This document shows positions 1 through 8,821 of a DNA stretch of 64,000 nt, piece after piece; positions within the stretch are counted from its first letter, which is position 1; every line of letters begins with the position of its first letter. This DNA comes from Sphingomonas sp. (lineage in GTDB: Bacteria; Pseudomonadota; Alphaproteobacteria; Sphingomonadales; Sphingomonadaceae), in contig JAKFUZ010000006.1 of assembly GCA_021732445.1 (NCBI GenBank), forward strand, positions 62,001 through 126,000. Reading direction: 5' to 3'. The notes below the pieces were generated by a model, which was not told the origin of the DNA, did no database searches, and was given only the letters and a program-made list of their open reading frames with translations. Made by a program: the position numbers and the translations under genes.

Positions 1-188
1 CAGCGCGTGCGTTTGCGTTTGCATGCGCCTAGCCGAACCGATGAGACAAAGCGGGGACGGTCATCAGGCCTCGTTGAGCTGCCGGTCACAATGGGAATTA
101 CGCAGAGAATTTCGGTATCAGTTCAATAATCAAGCAAATTTGAATCCGGCTTTCCACCCTTGTTTCTGCGGCGTCAAATTTCGTCCTA

Positions 189-311
189 TCGATGCCGGCG
201 CGCTATGTTCGGCCAACCGCCCGCTCGGGAGTCGCTGGCACCGCTGCGGCGCTAGGCCATCATCTCCACCGCGGCGGCTGTTGCCTCGCCGCCGCCGATG
301 CACAGGCTCGC
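189..311. repeat. Displaced copy of the RHS/thiolase junction
   Basis: This segment repeats 4131-4253 with scattered mismatches. It carries a scrap of RHS coding sequence (about 189-250) joined to the last 20 or so codons of the neighbouring acetyl-CoA acetyltransferase, read on the minus strand with stop at 252-254. One substitution in the stray thiolase end changes Val to Ala. The copy stops in GGCTCGC (305-311) and continues directly as the VirB11 fragment. The thiolase at 4194 is complete, so this is a duplication and not a displaced end of that gene. Confidence 0.75.
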
Positions 312-496
312 TCACCACCATTCATGCCGACAGCCCGGAAGGCGCGATTGAGCAAATGGCGCTCATCATCCTGCAATCCGGCGTGCAGCTGCGCCGCGCG
401 GACATTGTCGATTATGTGCGCGGCGTGGTGGATGTGTTCGTGCAGCTCGAACGGCGTGGCGGCCAGCGGCGGGTGTCGCGCATTGTGGCGAAATAG
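311..496 (+). pseudogene. VirB11 C-terminal fragment, copy 1
   Basis: The reading frame gives the end of a VirB11-type secretion ATPase: LTTIHADSPEGAIEQM, then LRRADIVDYVRGVVDVFVQL, ending RRVSRIVAK at 494-496. VirB11 is the hexameric ATPase that powers type IV secretion. Only about 60 residues remain, without the nucleotide-binding core, so the fragment cannot work. It differs at one position (456) from the longer copy at 2281-2474. No other type IV secretion genes are nearby. Confidence 0.8.
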
Positions 497-504
497 GGGG
501 CGGC
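311..504. repeat. 194-bp direct repeat, left copy (VirB11 end)
   Basis: Bases 311-504 match 2281-2474 with a single difference (G at 456, A at 2426). The repeat covers the VirB11 3' end and eight bases after the stop. The near identity means a recent duplication. The spacing of 1970 bp encloses the first RHS cassette. Confidence 0.95.
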
Positions 505-571
505 TTGGCCGTGGTGGATATGGCAGGGCAGGCCGCGCAGGTGTGTCCATTAGGTATTGTGTTCCTGGAAT

Positions 572-907
572 TCATTCCCCCTCTCTGTCGACTCCAATCA
601 GCCGGGTAGGCGCCCCTTTGGAGAAGCAGTACGTAGTTGCGCCACCATACACTCGTGCTCTGGGAACAAATCTTATGCACGACCTATCGCTGAATCCCAG
701 ATAGCTTATGTAAAAGCTATGCGATATCATGCTTTCGCTAGCACCCTCTTCTTTGATAAAGAACTTGGTAGCTGCAACCTCGTAAGGTTGGTCTGCATGT
801 TGCACGAGAAAAATCTTCTCCAAAGAAGATAATCTGGAATACGTCATTACCAGCGCGGCCAGAATAACAATGGTCAATGCAATCCAGATTATGCGTTCAA
901 ACTTCAT
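572..907 (-). CDS. Small membrane-anchored protein, possible RHS immunity protein
   Basis: The product is 111 residues. It starts with a charged residue pair and one hydrophobic segment (about residues 5-22, IIWIALTIVILAALVMTY), followed by a soluble part of about 85 residues with two cysteines. No family was recognised. The start lies 2 nt beyond the stop of the truncated RHS gene on the same strand, the usual place for an immunity gene. Base composition is lower in GC than the chromosome around it, as in many RHS tip/immunity cassettes. The immunity role is inferred from position only. It could also be an unrelated orphan gene. Confidence 0.55.
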   Translation of the reverse strand: MKFERIIWIALTIVILAALVMTYSRLSSLEKIFLVQHADQPYEVAATKFFIKEEGASESMISHSFYISYLGFSDRSCIRFVPRARVYGGATTYCFSKGAPTRLIGVDREGE

Positions 908-909
908 AA

Positions 910-2112
910 CTATTGCCCAGTATAACAGCGGATCGTTTTATCACGACCGATGACCATAGTTGTATAACCTGAGGGTGTGTTCTTTACGTCTGGTCCGCTC
1001 GGGCCTGTCGCTTGGGAGTGCGTGTGTACATCGAAGTTATCCAACGAACCCGGATTAAGATCTATGTTCGATTGAGACCCCTCGATAATGTCGCTCGTCA
1101 CAAAGCCTGGACCGAACAGGAACGGGAAGAGGTAGGGTCGCCCTGTGAAGCCGTATTCTCGGAAGGGAGGCCCACTTGGATTCCGCTGCTGCGCAGAAAA
1201 CGCCCGACGTTGCGCCTCCAGTGCTTTGGCTTGAACCCCCGGATCGTAAGAAGGCCCTCCAGCCGGACACGACTTATCGACCGTCACCTTCTGCGGCCCC
1301 GCGCCGGGTGTTCCTCTTTTGCCGACCCTGGCTGCGGTTACCAGGATTTCGCCAGCCTCACCGCTGGTCCCCCCGCCGCCACCGCACAGAACGCCGAGCG
1401 GTCCGCTGCACGGATCGCTACTTCCAAAGGAAAAACCGCCGCCGCCCAAGTCAAAATTTGAAAAACTCTCTGTCGCCTTGAATCGCTTTTCCGTAATTAC
1501 AATTTCGTCCTCCTCCAGCCCGCTCGGGTCGCGCCCATTGACTGGGTCGGAGCCGACATAATTATACCAGTTCAGCCCGTCGGCATAGCCGATGGGGTCG
1601 GTTTGGAGGAACCGGCCAAGCGTGGGGGAATACATGCGGGCCTTATAATAGTATAGGCCGATCTCGGGCAACCACGCCTGGCCGGTGTACTGAAACCGGC
1701 CGATGTTGGTGGCGGCGGGAATGCCATATTCGTCATACGAGTTGATCGCTGTTGCCAGGCCGCTGGCGTTGGTGACAGCGACCACACTCCCGCGCTCGTC
1801 CTGGACCAGCCAGCGCTTGTCGGTGGTGCCGGTGCCCTCGTACCAAACCAGCGGCTCATCGTCACCGGGGCCGTAAACATAGCGCCTGAGCGGCGCGGGG
1901 GACCCGCCCCACAGATATTCGCCGATGATGTTGGTGCCGTCGCTGGCGAACCGAAGATAGGTGCCTGACGTGGTGTTGAACCCCTGGAGTTCATCGAGCG
2001 AGCCATATTCGAACGAGCTCGCCGCGCTGTTCGAGTTGCTGAGGTGGTTTACGGCATCATAGCCATAGGTCGCACTGCCCGAGCTGGTCAGGTTGCCGCG
2101 CTCGCTGTTCGA
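910..2112 (-). pseudogene. Truncated RHS-repeat protein with JAMM-like C-terminal tip
   Basis: This is the last 400 residues or so of an RHS-family protein. The conserved RHS core end is clear: LRRYVYGPGDDEPLVWYEG, DERGSVVAVT, YDEYGIPAA, FQYTGQAWLPEIGLYYYKAR, then GRFLQTDPIGYADGLNWYNYVGSDP. After the DPSGL hinge come a Gly-rich linker and a variable tip ending at 910. The tip holds NFDVHTHSQATGPSGPD, an HxH-x6-S-x2-D pattern close to JAMM metalloproteases, with an upstream Glu in SDIIEG. The N-terminal part is missing. The frame stays open past 2112 only because it runs antisense to the VirB11 fragment. It is either an orphan RHS tip cassette or a decayed gene. Confidence 0.75.
1301..1897. 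repeat. About 600-bp RHS core repeat, copy A
   Basis: This stretch is nearly identical to 3476-4075. It covers the end of the RHS core, the hinge and the Gly-rich linker. Similarity is highest at 1521-1897 and breaks exactly where the variable tips begin. Such shared cores let RHS tips be exchanged by homologous recombination. Confidence 0.9.
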
Positions 2113-2124
2113 GCGGAATATGGC

Positions 2125-2466
2125 AGCGTCGATGCGTTCGACGTCGAGGCGCGGGTGACGGCGGATGATTTGCTGCAAGCGTCGCTTCGGATGCGGCCGG
2201 ACCGGATCATTCTTGGCGAGCTGCGGGGGGCGGAGGCCTATACGTTCCTGCGCGCGGTCAACACCGGCCATCCCGGCTCGCTCACCACCATTCATGCCGA
2301 CAGCCCGGAAGGCGCGATTGAGCAAATGGCGCTCATCATCCTGCAATCCGGCGTGCAGCTGCGCCGCGCGGACATTGTCGATTATGTGCGCGGCGTGGTG
2401 GATGTGTTCGTGCAGCTCGAACGGCATGGCGGCCAGCGGCGGGTGTCGCGCATTGTGGCGAAATAG
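2125..2466 (+). pseudogene. VirB11 C-terminal fragment, copy 2 (longer)
   Basis: The frame reads VEARVTADDLLQASLRMRPD, then RIILGELRGAEAYTFLRAVN (the Walker B/His-box part of the ATPase), then TGHPGSLTTIHADSP and the end RRVSRIVAK. This is the C-terminal third of VirB11. The N-terminal domain and the P-loop are gone, replaced upstream by the antisense RHS remnant. It is a remnant of a type IV secretion system from a conjugative or integrated element. Confidence 0.82.
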
Positions 2467-2474
2467 GGGGCGGC
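2281..2474. repeat. 194-bp direct repeat, right copy (VirB11 end)
   Basis: This is the partner of 311-504, with one mismatch. Copy 2 is probably the older, since VirB11 homology continues to its left here but ends at a microhomology junction in copy 1. Confidence 0.95.
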
Positions 2475-2578
2475 AAGCGCCAGATGCTCGACTCGAGGCG
2501 GGCATGGCCATCGAGCTAGATGTCGCGTGATGGCCGTGACCGACGCGGCATCGCATCAGCATCATCAAGGCTCTTAGC

Positions 2579-3049
2579 TCAGCCGCAGCCCTTGGACGGC
2601 AACGCGCCCTTCCCATCGGTAACCTTGGTGATCTTCCATCGCCTTCCAAGCGCCTGGATCACGGCATCAGAGAAGCGCTGTCCCTCGGCGACGTTGGAGC
2701 CGTCGGTGAACCCAAGGGCTACCTGGTAAGAAGATAGCCCGAGATTCCCCGCCGTTACGCCTAAGCTATCATCCCCCTCGATCGCGACGTTTATCGTGGG
2801 AGTGCTTTGGCCTGATTTACGTTGACCAATAGTTTCGAGTTGGCGTTGCGTCTTGGCACTGTTGTCGATGAACGTCATATGCTGAGACGCCGCTATCTGA
2901 CGCATCGATTCAACAAAAAGGCTGATGCCTTTTTCATTACCAAGGCATATTTCCACTATCATCGACGGTCCTTTCCCACGGGAGCAGCCGCCAAGAGACA
3001 AGATAATAACAGCTGCAAGTATAGACCGCCTTAAAGACATTACGTTCAT
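2579..3049 (-). CDS. Putative lipoprotein downstream of the second RHS tip
   Basis: The product is 156 residues from the ATG at 3047-3049. It begins MNVMSLRRSILAAVIILSLG and runs into a lipobox (LGGC), so an exported lipoprotein is predicted. The rest is a soluble domain of about 130 residues with no recognised family. The start lies 2 nt past the stop of the second RHS gene. A periplasmic or membrane-anchored immunity protein is the natural guess, based on position only. The region is AT-richer than the RHS core. A longer start at 3091 would bury the signal peptide and is less likely. Confidence 0.6.
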   Translation of the reverse strand: MNVMSLRRSILAAVIILSLGGCSRGKGPSMIVEICLGNEKGISLFVESMRQIAASQHMTFIDNSAKTQRQLETIGQRKSGQSTPTINVAIEGDDSLGVTAGNLGLSSYQVALGFTDGSNVAEGQRFSDAVIQALGRRWKITKVTDGKGALPSKGCG

Positions 3050-3051
3050 CC

Positions 3052-4170
3052 TTAGCCGCCACGAACTGGAGTGTAGGATGTCGAACCGCATCCACCTCCG
3101 GCTGCCGCTGCTGCCTGGCCAAAGATCAACTCACCCGCAACGTCGTTAAGCGCAGCGTAGTTTCCACTTCCTGTCCCGACAATCTCAATACGCGATCCTC
3201 CGCCAACATTCGGCGTAACCGAGATCGAAACAGTTCCAGGATAAAATATATGCGGAGGAATTGTGGTGTTAACGATTGTCCGCGTTGATGAATTTACCGA
3301 TTGAGAGATGTAATTGCCTCCAGCCAACGTGACCCGCGGCGTGAAGCCCTCCCGAGCTGCGGGGGCGCCCGGCGCAGAAACTCCAGGCTGCTTGAAATTG
3401 TTGAACACCGTATCTGCAGAACATTGCGAGTCTCGATTGACTACATATCGATGCCCATTTTGCGGCACTGGCGCCGCGCCGGGTGTTCCTCTTTTGCCGA
3501 CCCTGGCTGCGGTTACCAGGATTTCGCCAGCCTCACCACTCGTCACCCCGCCGCCATCGCACAGAACGCCGCGCGGTCCGCTGCACGGATCGCTACTTCC
3601 AAAGGAGAAGCCGCCGGTGCCGCCCAAGTCAAAATTTGAAAAACTCGCTGTCTCCTTGAGTCGCTTTGCCGTAACTTCAATATCGTCCTCCGCCAGCCCG
3701 CTCGGGTCGCGCCCATTGACCGGGTCGGACCCCACATAATTATACCAGTTCAGCCCGTCGGCATAGCCGATGGGGTCGGTTTGCAAAAACCGGCCAAGCG
3801 TGGGGGAGTACATGCGGGCCTTATAATAGTATAGGCCGATCTCGGGCAACCACGCCTGGCCGGTGTACTGAAACCGGCCGATGTTGGTGGCGGCGGGAAT
3901 GCCATATTCGTCATACGAGTTGATCGCCGTTGCCAGGCCGCTGGCGTTGGTGACAGCGACCACACTCCCGCGCTCGTCCTGGACCAGCCAGCGCTTGTCG
4001 GTGGTGCCGGTGCCTTCGTACCAAACCAGCGGCTCATCGTCACCGGGGCCGTAAACATAGCGCCTGAGCGGCGCGCCCGAGGGGTTGGCAACCTCGCTTG
4101 CAATCTGCGCACCGTCATAGGCAAAGCGCGTCGAGGCCGGCGCGTTATACTCCACCAGCCGACCGGTCGG
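3052..4170 (-). pseudogene. Truncated RHS-repeat protein, second tip
   Basis: The remnant is about 370 residues. Its core end is almost the same as the first RHS copy (FAYDGAQIASE, YVYGPGDDEPLVWYEG, GRFLQTDPIGYADGLNWYNY, DPSGL). The tip differs completely: it includes NTTIPPHIFYPGTVSISV and GTGSGNYAALNDVAGELIFG, and ends in a Gly/Ala-rich tail at 3052. The tip is probably a distinct toxin or effector domain that I cannot name. The N-terminus is lost and the open frame beyond 4170 runs antisense through the end of the thiolase gene. Confidence 0.75.
3476..4075. repeat. About 600-bp RHS core repeat, copy B
   Basis: This is the partner of 1301-1897. Both copies are on the same strand orientation, so recombination between them would delete the intervening cassette and VirB11 fragment. 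Confidence 0.9.
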
Positions 4171-4253
4171 GAGTGGCTGGCACCGCTGCGGCGCTAGGCC
4201 ATCATCTCCACCGCGACGGCTGTTGCCTCGCCGCCGCCGATGCACAGGCTCGC
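4131..4253. repeat. RHS/thiolase junction, parent copy
   Basis: This segment contains the RHS remnant end and the true 3' end of the thiolase gene, and is copied at 189-311. GGCTCGC at 4247-4253 is the 7-base match used at the junction seen at 305-311. Confidence 0.75.
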
Positions 4254-5381
4254 CATGCCGCGCTTGCTGCCCGTTGTTTGCAGCGCTGAAATCAGCGTTG
4301 CCATGATCCGGGCGCCGCTGGCACCGATCGGATGGCCAAGCGCGCAGGCGCCGCCGTGTATGTTGACCACGTCGTGCGAAAGCCCAAGGTCGCGCATGGC
4401 GATCATCGCGACGACGGCAAAGGCCTCGTTCACCTCGTAAAGATCGACATCGCCGGTTGCCCAGCCGGCCCGGTCGAGTGCCTTGCGCATCGCGAATACG
4501 GGTGCCGTGGTGAACAGCGCGGGCGCATGGGCATGAGCCGCATGCGCCACCACCCGGGCGATTGGGATCAGGCCCAGCCGCTCGGCCACGGATGCGCGCG
4601 TCACCACCAGCGCTGCGGCGCCATCTGAAATCGATGAAGCATTGGCGGCAGTGATGGTGCCGTCCTTCGAGAAGGCGGGCTTCAGGGAGGGTATCTTCGC
4701 CGGGTCGGCCTTGAGCGGCTGTTCGTCGCGGTCGACGCTGACCGCGCCCTTGCGGCCGGCGATTTCCACCGGCGTTATTTCGCGGTCGAACGCCCCTGAA
4801 TCCTGCGCGGTCTTGGCGCGGGAAAGAGAGGCGATGGCATAGGCATCCTGCTGCTCGCGGGTGAATTGATACGCGGCGGCGGTATCTTCAGCGAAATTGC
4901 CCATCAGCTTGCCGGGTTCATAAGCGTCTTCCAGCCCGTCAAGATACATATGGTCTTTCAAAACATCATGCCCGATGCGCGCGCCCGCGCGGTGCCTGAG
5001 CGCGAGATAGGGCGCGTTAGTCATGCTCTCCATGCCGCCGGCGATCAGCAGATCGACCGATTTCGCTGCCAGTGCGTCCGCCGCCATGATCGCGGCCTGC
5101 ATGCCCGATCCGCACATTTTGTTGACGGTCGTCGCCTCGATATGGTCGGGCAGGCCCGCCTTGAGTGCGGCCTGCCGGGCGGGCGCCTGGCCGAGCCCTG
5201 CGGGCAGCACGCACCCCATGTAAATCCGTTCGATCGCCTCACCCGACAGCCCGGCGCGCTCGACAGCCGCTCCCACGGCGGCCGCGCCCAGTTGCGTCGC
5301 CGATGCCCCCGAAAGCGCGCCCTGAAAGCTGCCCATCGGCGTGCGGGCGTAAGAAATGATGACGACGGGATCTGTGGCCAT
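4194..5381 (-). CDS. Acetyl-CoA C-acetyltransferase (thiolase II)
   Basis: This biosynthetic-type thiolase condenses two acetyl-CoA to acetoacetyl-CoA, feeding polyhydroxybutyrate or ketone-body-type pathways. The 395 residues match the family length. Active-site residues are visible: the nucleophile Cys in [11 protein letters not shown], the His in [14 protein letters not shown], and the second Cys in SLCIGGGEA near the C-terminus. The start at 5381 is chosen because a CGGAG ribosome binding site precedes it and it gives the usual [15 protein letters not shown] beginning. RHS debris starts right after the stop. No phaB or phaC is adjacent, so the pathway is open. Confidence 0.93.
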   Translation of the reverse strand: MATDPVVIISYARTPMGSFQGALSGASATQLGAAAVGAAVERAGLSGEAIERIYMGCVLPAGLGQAPARQAALKAGLPDHIEATTVNKMCGSGMQAAIMAADALAAKSVDLLIAGGMESMTNAPYLALRHRAGARIGHDVLKDHMYLDGLEDAYEPGKLMGNFAEDTAAAYQFTREQQDAYAIASLSRAKTAQDSGAFDREITPVEIAGRKGAVSVDRDEQPLKADPAKIPSLKPAFSKDGTITAANASSISDGAAALVVTRASVAERLGLIPIARVVAHAAHAHAPALFTTAPVFAMRKALDRAGWATGDVDLYEVNEAFAVVAMIAMRDLGLSHDVVNIHGGACALGHPIGASGARIMATLISALQTTGSKRGMASLCIGGGEATAVAVEMMA

Positions 5382-5517
5382 GGCATGCTCCGGGGTCTGC
5401 GCGGAAAAACGTTGCAGCCGCCCTGTAATCGGCCCGGTTGCGCAACACAAATCGGTAGCAGCCCTGGTCACCGGGGTGGGGCGTGACGCGCTGCGCCCAA
5501 TCGCCTATCGCGGCGCC

Positions 5518-6303
5518 ATGCTAGTGTTGTCCGGCCCTTTCGTCGCGAGTTATCCTCCGATGCTGCTGGTGGCGGCTTTTGCCGCGCTTGGCGCGGTTTT
5601 CGGCAGTTTCATTGCCGCGCTCATCATCCGCTGGCCACAGGATCGGTCGGTGATGACCGGGCGGTCCGCCTGCGACGCCTGCGGGCAGGTGCTCGCGGTG
5701 CGCGATCTGGTGCCGCTCCTCAGCGTCGTGCTGGCGCGTGGCGCCTGTCGCTATTGCCGGGCGCCGATCAAGGCGGTGCACTGGCGCATCGAGGCGCTTG
5801 GTGTGGCGATTGGCGCAAGTGCCGCATGGTTCGTGCCGATGCCGGAGGCGGCGGCCGTCGCGGTGTTTGGCTGGCTGCTGCTCACGCTGGCGGCGATGGA
5901 TATCACCGAATTCTGGCTGCCCGATGAGCTTACGGGTGCGCTTGCGCTGGCAGGGTTGGCAACAGGCGTCCTTGGGCTGGCGCCGACCCTTGCGGACCGC
6001 GTGTCTGGCGGCGCAGCGGGATTTGCTGCGCTGTGGCTGGTGGGCGCCGCCTACAGGCGCGTGCGCGGTCGCGACGGGCTGGGCGGGGGAGACCCCAAAT
6101 TGCTGGGCGCCATTGGCTTGTGGCTCGGCTGGCAGGCGCTGCCGGTGACGCTGCTCCTTGCGTGTATGCTCGGCTTTGGCGTCGTGCTGTTCTGGCTGGC
6201 CATCGGTCGCGGGGCGCGGATGGACGACCGGCTGCCCTTTGGCGCGCTGCTGGCGGCGGCGGCTTACGCAAACGCGCTGGCCATGCTAGGGGCGTGGCGA
6301 TGA
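5518..6303 (+). CDS. Type IV prepilin peptidase (A24 family)
   Basis: This inner-membrane aspartyl protease cleaves prepilins or type II secretion pseudopilins and methylates the new N-terminus. It has 261 residues and several membrane segments. The start is GAVFGSF, followed by a zinc-type pair of CxxC motifs (CDACGQ and CRYCRA). The two catalytic Asp are in AAMDITEFWLPDEL and in the GGGDPKLLGAIGLWLGW signature. No pilin or secretion genes are adjacent, so the substrate is unknown. The stop overlaps the start of the next gene (ATGA). Confidence 0.92.
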   Translation: MLVLSGPFVASYPPMLLVAAFAALGAVFGSFIAALIIRWPQDRSVMTGRSACDACGQVLAVRDLVPLLSVVLARGACRYCRAPIKAVHWRIEALGVAIGASAAWFVPMPEAAAVAVFGWLLLTLAAMDITEFWLPDELTGALALAGLATGVLGLAPTLADRVSGGAAGFAALWLVGAAYRRVRGRDGLGGGDPKLLGAIGLWLGWQALPVTLLLACMLGFGVVLFWLAIGRGARMDDRLPFGALLAAAAYANALAMLGAWR

Positions 6304-6773
6304 AGTTCAGCGTAATCGCCCTCCTGACCGCCCTGAGCGCGCCGGCAATGGCCGCGCAAAAGGCGCCCTTGCCACCACCGGCGCCGCTACCGAGTTCGGT
6401 TGATGGCTTGCCCGTCGGCGCGCTCGCGCGCCAGCAATTGCCAACTGGCGGCTGTGCGGCGTTTTTGTGGACCAAAACGCCGTCTGGCGCGCTCATCGCC
6501 ATGGTAACCGCCAGCCCCGGCCAGGTGCGGTTTGCCCCTTATGGCCTGGTGACGGACCTTGTACGCACAACCCAATCCGGCGGCGGCGTGCTCGGCTTTG
6601 CGGCAAGCAGCAGCTTTGCCGGCGGCGATTTGCGGGTGACGATCGACATGGACGTGACGCTGCGGGACGATTTGAAAGACGGCGCGGTCATTCAACAGGG
6701 CACGCTCAGGTTTGAGCGCGACGGGCAGGATGTGGTTGTCGTGCCGGTCGCGGGGCTGGTCGGCTGCGGCTGA
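6300..6773 (+). CDS. Hypothetical secreted protein
   Basis: The protein has 157 residues with a signal peptide (MKFSVIALLTALSAPAMAAQ, cleavage after AMA) and a Pro-rich stretch (PLPPPAPLP). The remaining domain is mostly predicted beta. It overlaps the prepilin peptidase stop by 4 nt, so the two are co-translated and could share a secretion or pilus function. Two cysteines (about residue 52, and the penultimate residue) could form a disulfide. No family was recognised. Confidence 0.7.
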   Translation: MKFSVIALLTALSAPAMAAQKAPLPPPAPLPSSVDGLPVGALARQQLPTGGCAAFLWTKTPSGALIAMVTASPGQVRFAPYGLVTDLVRTTQSGGGVLGFAASSSFAGGDLRVTIDMDVTLRDDLKDGAVIQQGTLRFERDGQDVVVVPVAGLVGCG

Positions 6774-6800
6774 CACAGCGCTTTTTTTGGAGACAGGATA

Positions 6801-8222
6801 ATGCCGACACTGCACGAAACGCTGGCCTTGCAGCGCGCGGCCTTCATGGCGGACCTGCCGGTGCCGATCGCGATCCGCAAGGACCGGCTGCGCCGCGCAG
6901 CGGCCATGATCGCTGACAATGCCGATCGGTTCTGCGCGGCGCTGTCGGAGGATTTCGGCCACCGCAGTCGGGAGCAATCCATGGCGACGGATATCGGCGG
7001 GTCGGTCGCGCCGATCAAGCACGCCATCGCCAGGGTGGAGAAATGGGCGCGGCCGGAATCGCGCGGGGTGCAGTTTCCGCTTGGCCTGCTGGGTGCGCGG
7101 GCATGGGTGGAATATCAGCCCAAGGGTGTGATTGGTGTCATCGCGCCGTGGAATTTTCCGGTCCAGCTCGTGATGGGGCCGCTCGCCGGCATCTTTGCGG
7201 CGGGCAACCGCGCCATGGTGAAAACATCGGAGTTCACCCCGTTGACCGGCGCCGTGTTCGAAGAGCTGTGCCCCAGCTATTTCGCGGCCGACGAACTGGC
7301 GTTTTTCTCGGGGGGGCCGGATGCCGGCAAGGCTTTTGCCGAGCTGCCGTTCGACCATTTGCTGTTCACCGGCGCGACCGGCATCGGCCGGCATATCCTG
7401 CACGCAGCGGCGGATAATTTGACGCCGGTCACGCTTGAACTTGGCGGCAAGTCGCCGGTCATCGTTGGCCGGTCGGCCGACATCAGGCAGGCGACTGAAC
7501 GCGTAGCACTGGGCAAGATGCTTAATGCAGGCCAGATTTGCCTCGCGCCCGATTACATGATCGTGCCTGCGGACAAGCAGGATGCCGTGGTTGCCGGGCT
7601 GACGGATGCCGCCACTGCCATGTACCCGACCGTGCTTGCCAACCCCGATTATACGTCAATCGTGAACGACCGGCATTTCCAGCGGCTGACGGACTGGCTC
7701 GAAGACGCCCGTGCAAAAGGCGCAACGGTGCAGACCGTTAACCCGGCCAACGAGGATTTCGCCAGCGCCAACGCGCGAAAAATGCCGCTGCATATCGTGA
7801 CCGACGTGACGGACGACATGACGATCATGCAGGAAGAAATCTTCGGGCCAATTCTGCCCATCCGCCGCTATGACGGAGACATTGATGCAGCGATTGCCCA
7901 TGTCAACGCCAGAGACAGGCCGCTCGGCCTCTATTATTTCGGGAGCGACGGGGCCGAGCGCCGCCGCGTGCTCGACCGGACGATCTCCGGCGGGGTCACG
8001 GTGAACGATGTGGTCTTCCATGTGAGCATGGAGGAGCTGCCCTTTGGCGGTGTCGGGCCCTCGGGCATGGGGTCTTATCATGGTCCGGACGGCTTCAAAA
8101 CCTTCAGCCACGCCAAGGCGGTGTATAGCCAGCCCCGCATCGACGTGGCGAAACTTGCCGGGCTGAAGCCCCCTTATGGCAAGGCGCTCATGGCTACGGT
8201 GAAGCGGCAGATGAAGGTGTAG
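6801..8222 (+). CDS. Coniferyl aldehyde dehydrogenase-type ALDH
   Basis: This NAD(P)-dependent aldehyde dehydrogenase has 473 residues. It carries the cofactor-site VIAPWNFPVQL, the general-base Glu in VTLELGGKSP and the catalytic Cys in NAGQICLAPDY. The class-3-like pattern and the region ELPFGGVGPSGMGSYHG match CALDH enzymes, which oxidise coniferyl and other aromatic or fatty aldehydes. A GGAGACAGG ribosome binding site precedes the ATG at 6801. It sits alone between the prepilin peptidase pair and the convergent hpd operon, so the substrate cannot be read from context. Confidence 0.88.
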   Translation: MPTLHETLALQRAAFMADLPVPIAIRKDRLRRAAAMIADNADRFCAALSEDFGHRSREQSMATDIGGSVAPIKHAIARVEKWARPESRGVQFPLGLLGARAWVEYQPKGVIGVIAPWNFPVQLVMGPLAGIFAAGNRAMVKTSEFTPLTGAVFEELCPSYFAADELAFFSGGPDAGKAFAELPFDHLLFTGATGIGRHILHAAADNLTPVTLELGGKSPVIVGRSADIRQATERVALGKMLNAGQICLAPDYMIVPADKQDAVVAGLTDAATAMYPTVLANPDYTSIVNDRHFQRLTDWLEDARAKGATVQTVNPANEDFASANARKMPLHIVTDVTDDMTIMQEEIFGPILPIRRYDGDIDAAIAHVNARDRPLGLYYFGSDGAERRRVLDRTISGGVTVNDVVFHVSMEELPFGGVGPSGMGSYHGPDGFKTFSHAKAVYSQPRIDVAKLAGLKPPYGKALMATVKRQMKV

Positions 8223-8275
8223 CCGGCACGGCGGGCAGGCGTTGAAACCGGCACGCGCCGCAAAAATTCTCGTGG

Positions 8276-8821
8276 TTATTCGGTTGCCTCGACATGCAGC
8301 CAGGCGGCGTGCTGCGGGGCTTTTTTGGTGCGGCTCCATTCCTCCAGCATCAGCGGTGCGACACGTTCCAGCTCGGCATATTGGTCGGCCGTGCCGATGT
8401 TGCAGGCAAGTTCAAGCCGGTGGCCGTTGGGGTCGAAGAAATAGATCGACCGGAAAATACCGTGATAGGTGGGGCCAAGCACGTCCACGCCTTGCGCCTC
8501 GATATGCGCCTTGGCCGCCAGCAGCGTGTCGAGATCGGCCACTTCAAACGCCAGGTGCTGCACCCAGGCCGGCGTATGGGGGTCGCGGCCCATGTCGGGC
8601 TGGTTGGGCAGTTCGAAGAAGGCGAGCACATTGCCGCCGCCGCAGTCGAGGAACACGTGCATATACGGATCATAGGCGCCCGTTGACGGCACATGATCTT
8701 CGGCAAAGGCATTGGTGTAGCGCATGCCGAGCACGCGCTCGTAAAACTCAACCGTTTCGGCTGCATCGCGGCAGCGATAGGCGACGTGATGAATGCGGGC
8801 GAGGGCGAAGGGATGGGTCAT
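8276..8821 (-). CDS. VOC family (glyoxalase/dioxygenase fold) protein
   Basis: The 181-residue protein holds one full vicinal-oxygen-chelate unit. The likely metal ligands are His in ARIHHVAYRC, His in WVQHLAFEV and Glu in HRLELACN. Its start overlaps the hpd stop by 4 nt, so it is the second gene of a tyrosine-catabolism operon. The role is probably an extra dioxygenase or isomerase step on an aromatic intermediate. The exact reaction cannot be told from sequence. Confidence 0.82.
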   Translation of the reverse strand: MTHPFALARIHHVAYRCRDAAETVEFYERVLGMRYTNAFAEDHVPSTGAYDPYMHVFLDCGGGNVLAFFELPNQPDMGRDPHTPAWVQHLAFEVADLDTLLAAKAHIEAQGVDVLGPTYHGIFRSIYFFDPNGHRLELACNIGTADQYAELERVAPLMLEEWSRTKKAPQHAAWLHVEATE